From: Rhyacophila brunnea
Taxonomy: Eukaryota; Arthropoda; Insecta; Trichoptera; Rhyacophilidae
Assembly: GCA_022495005.1 (NCBI GenBank)
Contig: JAGYXB010001401.1
Location: 744,001-808,000 of the forward strand
Reading direction: 5' to 3'
Length of the DNA stretch: 64,000 nt
Shown here: positions 25,483 to 37,479 of the stretch, in pieces
How positions within the stretch are numbered: position 1 is the stretch's first letter
How the letters are laid out: each line of letters starts with the position of its first letter
Position numbers and translations under genes: made by a program
Notes under the pieces: model-generated
Databases searched by the model: none
Seen by the model: only the letters and a program-made list of their open reading frames with translations
What the model was told of the DNA's origin: nothing

Positions 25483-26176
25483 AACGAGCCTGGTCTGCGA
25501 GTTAAAAAGTCCGCAGATATGGGGTGCTCCACGTAAAAAAAAAGTCCGAAGACTGTAAATCGTTTGACTTGCGTGCCAATGGAGCGCCGGCTTACGAGTA
25601 GCGGAATGCAGAAACATTTGTCATAACTAAAATTTCCTTAGTACTAAACACTATGCAGAAACATCGTCCTTAGTTAAAATCATGTTGTCTATGGTTCACT
25701 TCGTCTGAAAAGCATCTTTCGTTTTTTTACCTCATCTTAAAAGCTTCGTTCGTTTTTTCTATTGAAAATAATACCATATTTAAAATTTCTCTTTCCTATA
25801 TTTTAGGTAAATTATTTTGTAATTGTTGCCAAACGAGCCTGGTCTGCGAGTTAAAAAGTCCACAGATATGGGGTGCTCCACGCGAAAAAAAAGTCCGAAG
25901 ACTGTAAATCGTCTGACTTGCGTGCCAATGAAGCGCCGGCTTACGAGTAGCGGAATGCAGAAACATTTGTCATAACTAAAATTTCCTTAGTACTAAACAC
26001 TATGCAGAAACATCGTCCTTAGTTAAAATCATGTTGTCTATGATTCACTTCGTCTAAAAAGCATCGTTCGTTTTTTCACCTCATCTTAAAAGCTTCGTTC
26101 GTTTTTTCTTTTGAAAATAATACCATATTTAAAATTTCTCTTTCCTATATTTTAGGTAAATTATTTTGTAATTGTT
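25483..26176. repeat. 345-bp tandem duplication (two copies)
   Basis: 25483-25827 and 25832-26176 are near-identical head-to-tail copies, both from aacgagcctggtctgcgag to tttaggtaaattattttg. Differences are single bases (for example cgtttgactt against cgtctgactt). The low divergence indicates a recent duplication. The unit contains no recognisable coding sequence; it is richer in GC at its left third. A weaker, older match to the left third lies near 25060-25180. Confidence 0.8.
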
Positions 26177-28203
26177 AAACGATGACAAAAATATTACAAC
26201 TGCACTTTATAAATGCTATAACTATAAATAAATAATTAATATTTAATTATAATACTTTTATATTTCCGTTATCAGTCGTTATACGTGAATTCACAGGCAC
26301 CGCAAGATATTTTTTTTTCATGGTAACACTAGCGTCAAGTGTCATTCTGTCTGGCATCGTGTATTTCTGAAGACTGGCGTATAAAAAGTAAAATAATATT
26401 CTCCATGTACATGCCAAACGAATAAACACTATTCATTTACATATTGAGATAAATTGTTAAATGAATTTGAGTGTATGGACTGTTTTATAGACACGCGAAT
26501 TTATTTTGACAGCAGCTGTCAGTGGTAAATGGTAATACAGAAGGGGGCGTGTTCATAACAAAAGTAGTCTATGATTAAGGATTCCTTAACTCTATAGTCA
26601 GTACCTATAGTTTATTTTCTTACCAATTTGTCATTTTGTTAAAAAATCAGACAATATACCAGTTGGTCGTCAGCAGTCTTTGCCATTAGTGTGTACCTAC
26701 ATTTCAAAAGTATATTTTTATTATTATCTTCTTAATTCCTGTAAGCATGAGAGAAACGTGTGCGTTTATTTTTTTGATCTCCATAGTCTACCGTCTTTTA
26801 ATAGTCACTCTTCGCTACGACCTCAAATCCACGATGCTCATACATACACAATATCTTAAGTTGTTGCTATCGCTAACAGAAACATGAGTGAGGAGTGAAG
26901 AAAAAAGTGAAATATACTGCTTGAGGTGGTTAAAGTACCTAACACAACCTAACCAAAAGTAATAAATGACATATTCATTAGATTCATAAATTACGATTTT
27001 AGACATAAGTGGTGAAATGAACGCAGTGCGGCAAGTGGGCAGAATTACGAATGAGGGTAGTTTTTGCTTTACTTACCTACACGAGACCTTAAGGTCTGAT
27101 CCGGGAATCCCATTAAGAAGAAAATAAGTTTCCAAAGTGGGGCAGGGGGCTTGAATGTGAGTTCAGAAAAACTCTCATACCCACTTTCCCTTTATTAGTC
27201 TCGGGGTCGATGGGATTAGGGGGAAAGTGCCAAGTACTTTTTTCTTTACGCTTATGAAAATTATCACACAGGGGAGGAGAGTTGGCTCTAAAATATAATT
27301 AAAAAATGAACGATTATTTTTTTCTACAAACGTGTATTGATACTATTCATAAAACTACGTTATTTTGAAGAACCTCAGAAGCATTCATATTTAACAAAAT
27401 TTTATATTTTTTTTTACCAAGTTAGACTTAAAATTACATCTTTCAGTTTCCGGGTGAGTGCTTTTATCTTTCAAATAATCGACCCGTTTAAGATTCATGC
27501 GAATTATTACTAATAATGTTATTCAACTTCCACAAATTGAAAGGTGATCAAGCTTTGTAAGTAATCTAAGTAAATCTAGGTGTCATCCAAATTTTATTTT
27601 TGACATGGTGGAGCCAATTGAACAAAATTATGACATCGTACTTCCGTTTAATTATTTTATATTAATCTATACCGCTATATCAATGCATTAATTTTAATAG
27701 CTAATAAGTAGAAGTTATCCTTAATATAAAAATCATTAATATATTAATAAAATAATATGAAGGTAGTTTGAAATTTTGTAATAATATCATAAAAGTAAGT
27801 AATTGATCACTACACTAATAATAGCTAATTTGATGATAGTTGTATTTTAATAATCTATTTTTATAGACAATGCGTGACTGTGCCGTATTGAAAGATATCT
27901 GTTTAATGTAGAAAATGCGTGCCAAGAATTCGTTTTATTAAGCGTCATAAAGGGTAGAGCCTCGAGTGTATGAACTATCAATGAAAATACTCCTCGAACG
28001 GATATTGTGCGTTTTGACTACACCAATGGCCGATAGCTCGTGGAATACTTTCACAAGTAAGTCCGGCGCACTCTATACAATGGCTTGTTAACACGTAGGC
28101 ATTTCGAGAAAAAAATTACTCGTGCGTATAGTTAGTTATAGCACGCCCAGACGTATACATATTTCATTAAAATTACTAGCATTTTTAAAATAAGTTTTAC
28201 TTA
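26177..28203. other. AT-rich non-coding stretch
   Basis: 27060-27240 is more GC-rich than its surroundings (gaccttaaggtctgatccgg, tctcggggtcgatgggatta) and may be a decayed element, but no frame or ends could be identified. The rest shows nothing. Confidence 0.4.
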
Positions 28204-28207
28204 TTAA

Positions 28208-28842
28208 GGCGAAGTCTTCACTGAGCCTTTTTTAAAGAGGCACCTAGCAGAAAAATACGAAGCTTGCAATTTGAGACATTTTTTTGATAATTTAAAATTT
28301 CAACTGTATTAATGAATAAATATCTATTGAATTAAAAAGAAATGAAAACATTAAAAAGATTTTTTTTTTATTTTAAGTCGCAGATAAACTTACAATTGTA
28401 AAAAATGAAATAAAAAGTGAATTTGTTGAATCGAACCGCACCCTATTATTACATATATTTTATGGTCATATTTATTGTAAAAATTTAGTTTATTAAGTTT
28501 TCTAAGCATGACCTAAGAGATTTTTGACTAATTCATAGTTTTAATATTTTTTATATCTATTTTAAAAAACATCGATTTTTATAAAACATATAAATGTGTA
28601 TAACTTGAAATCCTTTTTATTTATATCAAATTTTATTTATATATGGTGCTAATATTGAAGCTTGATTGTAAGTTTATCTTTGACTTAAAATAAAAAATAT
28701 TTTTCTTTTTAATGTTCTTAGATACATATTTATTAATTATTACAATTGAAATTGTAAATTATCAAAAAAAAAACCTCAAATTGCAAGCTTCGTATTTTTC
28801 CGCTAGGTGTCTCTTTAAAAACGGCTCAGTGAAGACTTCGCC
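28208..28842. mobile_element. TTAA-flanked long-arm MITE
   Basis: TTAA at 28204-28207 and 28843-28846 bracket ggcgaagtcttcactgagcc and its exact complement. The two arms are about 190 bp and near-complementary, including cctagcggaaaaatacgaag and gataaacttacaat. The central about 250 bp is AT-rich and non-coding. The arms are shared with the shorter element at 9553-9793 but the outermost sequence differs. Confidence 0.8.
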
Positions 28843-28846
28843 TTAA

Positions 28847-29779
28847 GAAAACCATATTAAAATTCATTTTATGACTTAAGTAGTGTAACGTTATTATTCA
28901 CAGGCTTGTGTATAATATACGTTTTAAACACTAGCAACATTCGATGAGGATTTTTGGGACGTCGTTAAATTGGCGGGACTGCGCGGAGATGTTTTTAAGT
29001 TGGCAGCTTGCCTACGCGTGATTAAAAGGCGTACGGATTACTGTGAAGATAGTCAAGAGTGGGACACGAGCAAGGAAGGACGTTTTCGGACGGGCTGCTC
29101 GGCGAGCCAGCCAGCAAGATGGCGGCATGACTCTACGGTATTTATTGTATCGATTTATGTTTAAAGGACTAGTTTCCAGACTCTTAAATTTGTATTAACC
29201 TTCCCCCGGTAACTCTGGTAGTGTGGTTAGGGATTTTGGCATTGGTTTCGAACTTAATTTTGTAACTTTTATAATGTAATTACGGCGGTGGCCGATGTAT
29301 TTCCGTTGTTTTTACTAGTACCAATAAATATGCTTAGTGTCCATTTTGGACCAACCTCAAATGATTTTATTATTTTTCTTGACCTGATTTGTTCCTTATA
29401 TAGTAATATGCCAAGAGAGGAGTCAGGCAAGATGGCGCCCTCTAATAATTTGTAATTAATTGATTATTTTTCTTAATCCTAAATGCTGAACACTGGAAGA
29501 TTTATAACCAAAAGACCACGTGGAAGTCCACGACCTACTGTTTGTAGGAATTATAAACCTACGGGGATGGGATCCTCATGTTTTACCGCTGTTTTGTATT
29601 CAGCTATTCCGGTTGTTTTAAGCGAACGATCTATATCTATTTTAGCCAGGGTAGATTCGTTAATCGGCTTTCGTTACAGTAGACATTATAATGAATTAAC
29701 TTAGCATTTATTTGTAGAATTCCTTACATAAATGATTATATACATTTATTATATTTAATTCTGCATGATGCTCTTAAGT
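28847..29779. other. Unassigned GC-richer segment
   Basis: 28930-29720 is clearly less AT-rich than its flanks. It holds two open frames (28970-29164, 29483-29704) with no recognised domain, a polyadenylation-like aataaa near 29325 and repeated caagatggcg motifs (29118, 29430). A retroelement LTR or a transcribed leader is possible, but I found no TG...CA boundary pair, primer-binding site or second copy. Confidence 0.35.
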
Positions 29780-29848
29780 CGATAGCTATTTCGGTTGTAT
29801 TACCATTATCTAGTCTTGATAATGGTGTTAAAACTGAAATAGCTATCG
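29780..29848. ncRNA. 69-nt near-perfect hairpin, miRNA-precursor-like
   Basis: Arms 29780-29810 and 29818-29848 (31 nt each) are complementary with three mismatches and one G-U pair, around a 7-nt loop tagtctt. The outer 13 bp (cgatagctatttc) pair perfectly. Size and shape fit a microRNA precursor, but expression and conservation cannot be judged here and it matches no mature microRNA that I recognise. A tiny foldback element is the alternative. Confidence 0.35.
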
Positions 29849-29970
29849 CCTTATAACAATCCTGTAGAATTTAATATAATTTATATTATCATTTTTAGAC
29901 ATTAGAAATTCAGTAATCAAGTTTTTGATGTCTTCAATATCACATGAAATATATAGTAAAACAGCAATAC

Positions 29971-30022
<52 letters not shown>

Positions 30023-30150
30023 AAACACACACACACACACCTCACTTACTCACTCACTCACTCACTCACTCACTCACCCACTCACTCACTCACTCACTCG
30101 CTCACCCATTCAATCACTTATTTTCTCAATCACTCATTCCCTCTTTACTC
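29971..30150. repeat. Compound microsatellite (CT)n-(CA)n-(ACTC)n
   Basis: About 20 bp of CT repeat is followed by about 50 bp of CA repeat with AAAC interruptions, then about 60 bp of ACTC repeat that decays to 30150. Overlapping open frames on both strands here encode only Ser/His/Thr or Cys/Val runs and are artefacts of the repeat. Confidence 0.95.
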
Positions 30151-30151
30151 A

Positions 30152-31341
30152 CTCTTTTAAGTAAGACACTCGATACTTTTGTGGAATCGGTGGATTAGGT
30201 TACAAGTGAAATACGTGCAGATGTATTATGCTTGCTATCTTTTATTTGGGTTCATTATATTATAGGATGTTAATTTATCAATGTATAAGTTACAATACAC
30301 AATGACTCGTAAATGTAGACGAGTTTACGAGACGCTACAGGACCCCCGTCGTAGTGCATTTTTTTATACTTATAGAGAAATCTCAGTATTCTGATAGTAT
30401 TTATTAGTGATATGATATTACAACTATTAGCTTTTTCATGTTTATACAATGATTGTCTTGAAATCATTATTAGTTGGTGATTTGATGATTATTTCATTGT
30501 AACAGTTTATTTTGTTGTTAAACATAATCATTTGTCAGTTGAAAGCATAGTAAATTAACGCATACAAATCTTATATTAATACAATATAAATATTTGACAT
30601 TATTTGTTTTGTATAAATTTTAGAAAGACTCCGTAAGTCAGTGAAATCCCTCTTTAATAATACTTAGGCTATGATGTAATAATTATATAACCTTGCTAAG
30701 TATTGAAAATATTATATTTTTTAAAAATAGTTCACGTCAAGGCTGTTTGTTTACTGAAGTATTAAAAACGTTTAAAGTTATATTTTTTCGTAAGACATTG
30801 CAAATTTTCGTGGAACTCTGGTTGGGAGTTAATTATGTAACTATAAGTTAAAAACTTACACGCTGCTTCGTTTGATTTAAATAACAGGTTATAGAATGTT
30901 TTTTAGGTAGCAGTATTATATAAACAATGGCTTTTGTATATTATAATATTAATACAACTAAAGTTTTTGTTTTGAAACACGAGCATAACAGAAATTATAA
31001 CGAGGTCGTCTAAAATATTGTGTCATTATAACAAATTGGAGAATGTTTCCGGAAAATATTGCCTTATTTGAGCAAGTTTTTGAGGACTTGTTAAATTTTA
31101 ATGCCGCTACGTACAGACAACCGCGCGATAGGCTCTGAATTTTTAAAATGTACTGAGGAAACCAAGCCACGCCTGAAAAGTTAAAAGTTCAAAGTAAACT
31201 TTTCAGTTAGGCACATTTCACGAGACTATTTATGCGCAAATGTCTACTTTAAAAAAGAGAACTTGAATAGGTACTTAGGTAAAAACGATACGGTCACGCA
31301 GATTTAAAATATTCTGAGATAAATTTGATATTATATTTTAC
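30152..31341. other. AT-rich spacer, nothing recognised
   Basis: Two short minus-strand open frames (30270-30467, 30958-31170) show no domain or splice context. No repeat seen. Confidence 0.45.
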
Positions 31342-31800
31342 CAGTGGCGGTTTTAAATGAGGCAGATGAGGTGTCTACTTTATGAAAAATTATTAAAACC
31401 TTTAAATTTAATGATGTGTGCTTTTCCTTAAAAAAGCGATTCCAAGCATAAAACAAACAATAAAAGTGTTAAAAAATCTTTTAGTGAATGGCAATATTTT
31501 TACAAAGGGGCCTATAAATCTGTCAATATTAAGCTTCTGTGACTATAAAACCGTCACTACTTTTTACAATATTTTTTACAATTATTCATAAAAGGTGAAA
31601 TACAATTATATATCTTTTTAAATATAGATTTTTATTTCTATACTGAAAAATCAAGGTAAACTCTTTAATAATAATCAATCGTTTACAGTGAATGTATAAA
31701 TAATCACATTAACGTGAACTTCGATAGTTTTGACAGAAAACAAGATACAGTCGGAGAGCAAGGAGTGCAGTTTTTCACGCTGTCCGAGCGGCCGCCACTG
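31342..31800. repeat. hAT-like ends (cagtggcgg ... ccgccactg)
   Basis: The left end begins cagtggcggttttaaatg and the right end finishes cggccgccactg, with an exact 9-bp inverted match. Many hAT elements start with CAGTG or CAGGG, so a hAT-derived non-autonomous copy is plausible. The expected 8-bp target duplication is absent (tattttac against gcaatgat), so this may be a recombinant or two separate copies. A related left end is present at 42265 (agtggcggtttttcatgaag). Confidence 0.4.
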
Positions 31801-32460
31801 GCAATGATATGTAAACGTCATTGAAAATACATCTGTATAATATTTACTTTCATAGATAGTGTAGATGCAGATGTTAGAGAAAACAATCAAACGTTTACTG
31901 AGCCATTGATAATGCTTTTATATGTAATAGACAACTTTTTTCCGTTGATTCTTTTTTCACTTCGCGATTTTGCATAATGTTAATATTTTAAGCGGGAAAA
32001 TATGATAGTATCCAGCACGCACTGAGATGAAATAATAAAGTTACTGTGGTGAACCTCGGTTTTGTAAAATTTCTTTCGGTGGTGTTTTGGCGGTAAAAAA
32101 GTAATCACCGTCCGGGGACTTCGAACTTCGTCTGCCCAAAATATACGTATAAAACAATGATGTAAAACTTTACTTTTTACCACGGAATTATATTATTTCA
32201 TATTATAATTATATGCCGAGTATTTTGAAAATACTTATCTTATTTAAGTAATAAAAAAGTTTTATATGAAAATGGTCCCAAACATAAAACTAAAATAAAC
32301 AATTAAATATCTGGACATACAAAACCTTTAAACACCACTGTAATATGTTTTGAATAAATATATTATAATCTTTAAATAATTTATTACATATAATTATCAC
32401 TATTCACATATAAAACTCAATAATTATTACAATATTACATAAAATCAAACGTTAAATTTT
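31801..32460. other. Spacer, nothing recognised
   Basis: A minus-strand 67-codon open frame (31980-32183) in a locally GC-richer patch has no domain that I can name. No other signal. Confidence 0.4.
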
Positions 32461-32660
32461 GGTCCCAGGTTCGAATCCTGGGTCTGGCAAGTACACATAT
32501 TGTTTTTCAATTTGTGTCTGTCAGTTTATGGACCTAATAGGTTGAGCAAGTGGCTGACATCCATTTCTCGTAAAAAACAAAATCTGATAAAAACAAACCT
32601 CTACTCTGTGGAGGCCCATATGATCCTATTAGGATCGGACATGGTCAAAAGAAAGAAGAA
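32461..32660 (+). mobile_element. tRNA-derived SINE, 5'-truncated copy
   Basis: Begins inside the tRNA-like head just before the box B match ggttcgaatcc (about 32468-32478) and follows the 6901 copy through the body, including gagcaagtggctgacatcc, the hairpin cctctactctgtggagg at 32598-32614 and ggatcggacatggtc. It ends in an A/G-rich tail. No clear target duplication. The 69-codon open frame across it is a product of the repeat. Confidence 0.8.
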
Positions 32661-33429
32661 GTATGATACAGCTCAATGTGTGAGGAAAACTCAAAACTCG
32701 TTGGTCTAAGTTTCTCTAAGAATTAATTATATTGGCAAAATATAAATATTTTCATTGAACTAATATTTCGTATGATGGCTAACACGGCATAATATGACGT
32801 GTCATGTTCAGGATTTCCTTAGATCTTTGTAATATTTAGTGTCTTCGTAGATGTCAAATTTGAAATTACCCTCAATTGTTAACATTCATATTATACAAAT
32901 CAGGCGGTTTGTATGTGAACGACAATCAGACATGTCCCGTGGGGGTAGGCAGATTGAGCGTCGCCTGGACACGGCAGTCACCCGAAGGGCATAAAATCGA
33001 GGAGAATCATTAGGTATATATAGAAATAGCTAACTAAACTTAGTAATAACGGAAATATCTTTCCATTAAAAAAATCAGCTCACTGGTCGGAAACAAAGTG
33101 TATTAGTTACTATAATAGATTTCACAGGGGTTTAATTTTTTGTCGGGTTCGCGATGTCTAGTTTACTTCCGTCATCCTTGGTGTTCAACAATGACATGCG
33201 CAGATTTGCAAATTTCATTTGAATTATAGGTATGTACATACGTACCTAATTTAAAATTTATCCAAATATTTTTGCCAGTCACTTGCGAGTTTTGGAAGTT
33301 GTTACATGTATCTATCTGAAACTGTAGTAGATACGCAATATTTGTCTATAATTTCTAGTCTAGGATTTAAATTGGATTTAGTGGTATAGGTCTTGTTATC
33401 AATGTATCCATACAACACATTTCTTAGAT
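32661..33429. other. Spacer, nothing recognised
   Basis: 32900-33000 is slightly GC-richer (gtgggggtaggcagattgag) and may be an element trace; no frame or ends could be defined. Confidence 0.4.
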
Positions 33430-33605
33430 ATTGGTGTCATGAAAGCATGATAAAATAATTGCAAGATAAAAAAACTTTTTATATACAACGTTTTCAAATT
33501 TTCCGTTGAATCATTTTATTCACTGCTGACTAGACAATGACTTTTTAATTACCACCGGACAAAGAACCACCGGAAAAATAAGAATACGAGTTAAGAAATA
33601 CGGTA
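33430..33605 (-). repeat. Dispersed repeat, inverse copy of 24525-24975
   Basis: The complement contains aacgttgtatataaaaagtt and ctcgtattcttatttttccg followed by gtggttctttgtcc, the two blocks found at 24.5-25.0 kb. A third partial match follows 50045 (actcattcgctgctgac, taattatcacc). Confidence 0.45.
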
Positions 33606-33716
33606 TAAAAATGGGGCGTCATTTTGTCTTGGGACGTCACTGACGACAATGGATGGTAGCGTATCAAAAACTGACGTTGTATAAAAGCATGTGTTAATTA
33701 AAAAAATGTTTATTAA

Positions 33717-34616
33717 GGGGGGACATGCTCAGCGTAGTTCAAAATGGAGCTTTTATTGCATTTTCAAAGCATGGTTCTGGACATTCCTTAAATGTTGTAG
33801 ATAATCTATTTATATAATTTTGAAGCCTTATTATCTTTTATATTTATTTTAAACATTTGATGACTGCATAAAGTATTTTTATTACATGAAATAGTATTCT
33901 TTTAAACCTCCCGCTCTTTTAGAATATAGTCATATTTCAGTACATGCATGTGCAGTGGTGTTAAGATTTTTACATTTATTAATTTTTAAACGCATTTATA
34001 AAACCATTAGTATAATTTATGTTGATATTATTATAGTGAAATATTTACGATAAAAAAATATATTGATAATCTCTGTGATCCCAAATTTGACAAGAATTAG
34101 GCATTTTATTACTCAAAAAATGGGCAAGATTAACACATTTGAAGATGATTGTAAAGATATTAATTATAAGCTATGTCTTTGACCATTCAAGTGTGATAAA
34201 CATCTAACGAATAATGATTGCTTTATAATAATTATTGACCTAATAATAAGGTAGTGTTTTTATTTTGGCATCCCCCAGTGGTTAAGCTACAACATACGGC
34301 CGTAGCCATAAATTGATAAATTAAAACTGAAGTAGGGAGTAAGATCATGGTGTGTTTGAACATGTACCTAACTGATTTTTTTAAACGGTATGATATGACT
34401 ATATTCTAAAATATTAGAGCGAGAGGTTTAAAAGAATACTATTTTATGTAATAAAAATACTTTATGGAGACATCAAATGTTTAAAATAAATATAAAGGAT
34501 AATAAGGCTTCAAAGTTATATAAATAGATTATCTACAACGTTTAAGGAATGTCCAGGATCATGCATTGAAAATACAATAAAAGCTCCATGTTGACCTACG
34601 CTGAGCACGTCCGCCC
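33717..34616 (-). mobile_element. TTAA-flanked palindromic MITE, deleted copy
   Basis: TTAA at 33713-33716 and 34617-34620 bracket ggggggacatgctcagcgta and its near complement. The arms pair for about 220-240 bp. The centre (attaacacatttgaagatga, ccattcaagtgtgataaac, acatacggccgtag) is the reverse complement of the centre of the element at 45419-46541, so this copy is inserted in the opposite orientation. About 200 bp of the inner right arm is missing compared with that copy. No transposase. Confidence 0.8.
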
Positions 34617-34620
34617 TTAA

Positions 34621-36752
34621 TAAAATCTAAGTTTAGTGATGCAATTTTTTTCATATCAACACGAGATACCAAAATACCTACTCTAAATTAATATAAATTT
34701 TCACATCTGATTCGGTCATTATTATAACTAGGGATAATAATTATTTAATGCATAAAGTTTTTCACAACGGCCAGTTCACATGAATAGTGAACGAAAAACC
34801 AACAGCGCTGCTAATTTGACGTTTTTATTGCCAGATCTAGTATTTTTCACTATCGCTTGCAAAAATAGCAACTGGCATGGGACGTTATATTTTTTTCATA
34901 CCACGATATACATTTTTTTTGATAAATTAACGGTGGGAAAAAACGTAGATAGTTTTCCCAATACTCCTAAAAAGCTCTTCATATAAAAGCTCTGACGTAA
35001 TTTTTGGATTACACTGCAGTTTCAATAAGTCTCGTAAAATTTTATCGGAAGAACTAAAAAAGCAGTTATTTTATTTTTTTCAATATTGAAATAATGATGA
35101 TGTAATGAATGATGAAATTATTATACATATAAAGTAATAATAATCACCACGGAAGTGAATGATGTGAGTTTCACACACAAAAGTTTCAATTGTTACGTCG
35201 GTTTTGTAGAATTTTTTCTAATGGGAATGTTTCTGAGGTTTTTCTAAAATATGTTTTCTTTCTCAAGATAAGTACCTAGTGTATTTTTCATAGGATTTTC
35301 TCGTTCAACACTGATAATTAATAGCTAGCATTTTTTTTCAAGAAAACTATTTTTTTTGCCAAATAGCTTATTTTCTTACTTTATAACTTTCTATGATATT
35401 ATTCTACTCGACGAAAGTTGGCAACACTAAAAGCACGGATAAAATACGAATGTATTAGAGTGTGTGTGTGGGTATATTGGAGTATTTACGAGTAATAATA
35501 TGTTGAACGGACCACTATAGTGTCTGGAAAGTCTTTACGGACAGTGTATACGAAAGTTTAAATCTATTTTTTCGTCAGAGAGGAGCGAAAATTCTTCTTT
35601 TACTGCAAATTCATTCTATGCAGTTGTGTTCCTATTTTAAACAGAAATGTATATTAAAATCCACAGAACCACTTCATACACCATCAGAAACTTTTTAATC
35701 AAAAAATACAATTATTATACATGAAGTTTTTTTTGTTGAAATAATTGAATGGTGGCATAAATAAACTTTTAATGTATTTCCTTTTATTGGAGACAAAGAT
35801 CCTTATTATTTCTTGCCCGTAAATGTGCTGATTCAAAATGACCGTGATAGATTCATATGTTTTAGTGGCGGTTGTTTTTTGAAAATAAAAAATACTAATG
35901 CAGTATACTGCTCTTCCCTTATCACGAACATTAAGACGATACGTCAGTGAAACGGCAAATAATTTTCAACTATAGGCGCGACGAAATTTTGGACTCGCTG
36001 GCATTAGGAGAGAGAACGCCGAGCTGGGAACACATCAATTTGTTTCGTAATGGCGACGGGGGTATTAATTCTTAAATCGTGTAAAGATGACTAAAAACGT
36101 GACGTATTTACTTGAAAAAGAAAACATGTCAATGAACATATTATTATTGTTACTAATATAACAATAAACAGAACATTAAATAGACGCATGTTGGATTTAT
36201 ATGATAAATTATATTTCATTCGGCATGCGTCATTTGCACCCGCGACCCGCAATCCGCGCATCGCCTAGCCACGATCTTTTTAGACCGTGCCTCAACTGAG
36301 GTATAGCCTTAAGCATGGAATCCAAATCGGATATGACGTCACTTCTCTCCGTGTCTCACATGTCTACCGAATAATCAATCACCGATCGACACGATTCGTC
36401 ACGTTTTTTAAAAACAACTACCATTTAACGTATATTTAAAAAAATATTCTATGGTAAACTATATGACATAATCAATCGGAGAGAGGAAAATAGAGGGAAA
36501 CAATACATCTTCCATTTCTATACAAACAACAAGATAAAACGTACGTCGTTTCTTGATGGTATTGTTTAATTATTATAGTCATTACGTTTAGATTAAAAAC
36601 ATGTAGTATTAGAGTTCCATCAATGAGACTTTTATATAATTTATAAAATGCAATGTATAAATATATATATATATTTTTTAAATATATTAGCTCATTTTTC
36701 TTTATTTTTCTACAGGTTTAAAAAATGCGTCGAAACAATCACATAAATTATT
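34621..36752. other. AT-rich non-coding stretch
   Basis: One 68-codon open frame (34780-34986) has no domain. 35860 carries a ttagtggcggttg fragment like the hAT-type end at 31342. 35975-36060 and 36230-36390 are GC-richer but unassigned. Confidence 0.4.
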
Positions 36753-37006
36753 GATATCTCTGCCGAATCTTAAGTTCAAACAAATGGGTTCGTATAATGA
36801 CACATCAGTCCTTGGTAACACCCTTCACGTGACTGAGACATGCGTTCTGGATGCTGTCTTACAATGCCATACTTCGTTTCCTTGTAGCATAGTTACATGT
36901 ATTATATTATCACTGTGGTCAATATTCCCTTGTCTTGCAGCGATGCTTCACAGTTTACAAGCAATCTACGTGCTGACAATCTTACATGGAGTAGTAGAAA
37001 AATGGT
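36753..37006 (+). pseudogene. Decayed LINE C-terminal fragment
   Basis: Aligns by eye, with many changes and small gaps, to the LINE tail at 13557-13919: tctctgccgaatctta (13570 region), gagacatgcgttctggatgc (for gggacacgtattccggatgc), and the block tgcagcgatgcttcac followed by tacgtgctg and acatgg. A 98-codon open frame crosses it (36751-37047) but in a frame unrelated to the LINE protein, so that frame is accidental. Confidence 0.7.
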
Positions 37007-37479
37007 TAGTTTTTGTGATTAATATATTTTCATTAGTCATATTATGATTGGAGTATGATACGTTAAATTAAGTAAAAAAAACTATTCAAATACGAATTTT
37101 GTGGTATAAAGAAAGTAATCTTATAATGATATGGTAAGTTATTCTAATTTTTGAAATTTGAAGTAATTATTTATTTTGCAGGTGGCATTTAATTGAATTC
37201 AAGTACCGAATGACAAAACAATAATATGTTAAATTTAGAATTAAAATAATAAATTGAAATATTGTACTTACCTTTATGTAGTATTGATAATATTTATCAA
37301 TATTGCGTTGGTGTTTATTTTTTCATTCTGATTTGATAAATATTATTATGAAAGACTCAAACCAGTTTGAAACAACAACAAAAAGGAAATACATTTTTCA
37401 TTATAAATAATTAAAAGTAATATTTTATTAACATATTATAGACCTCTCATAAAAATGATATATTAAACTATCTACATAC

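Noticed and set aside
29843..30198. Open frames on both strands across the microsatellite
   Set aside because: They encode only short runs of a few residues dictated by CT, CA and ACTC repeats.
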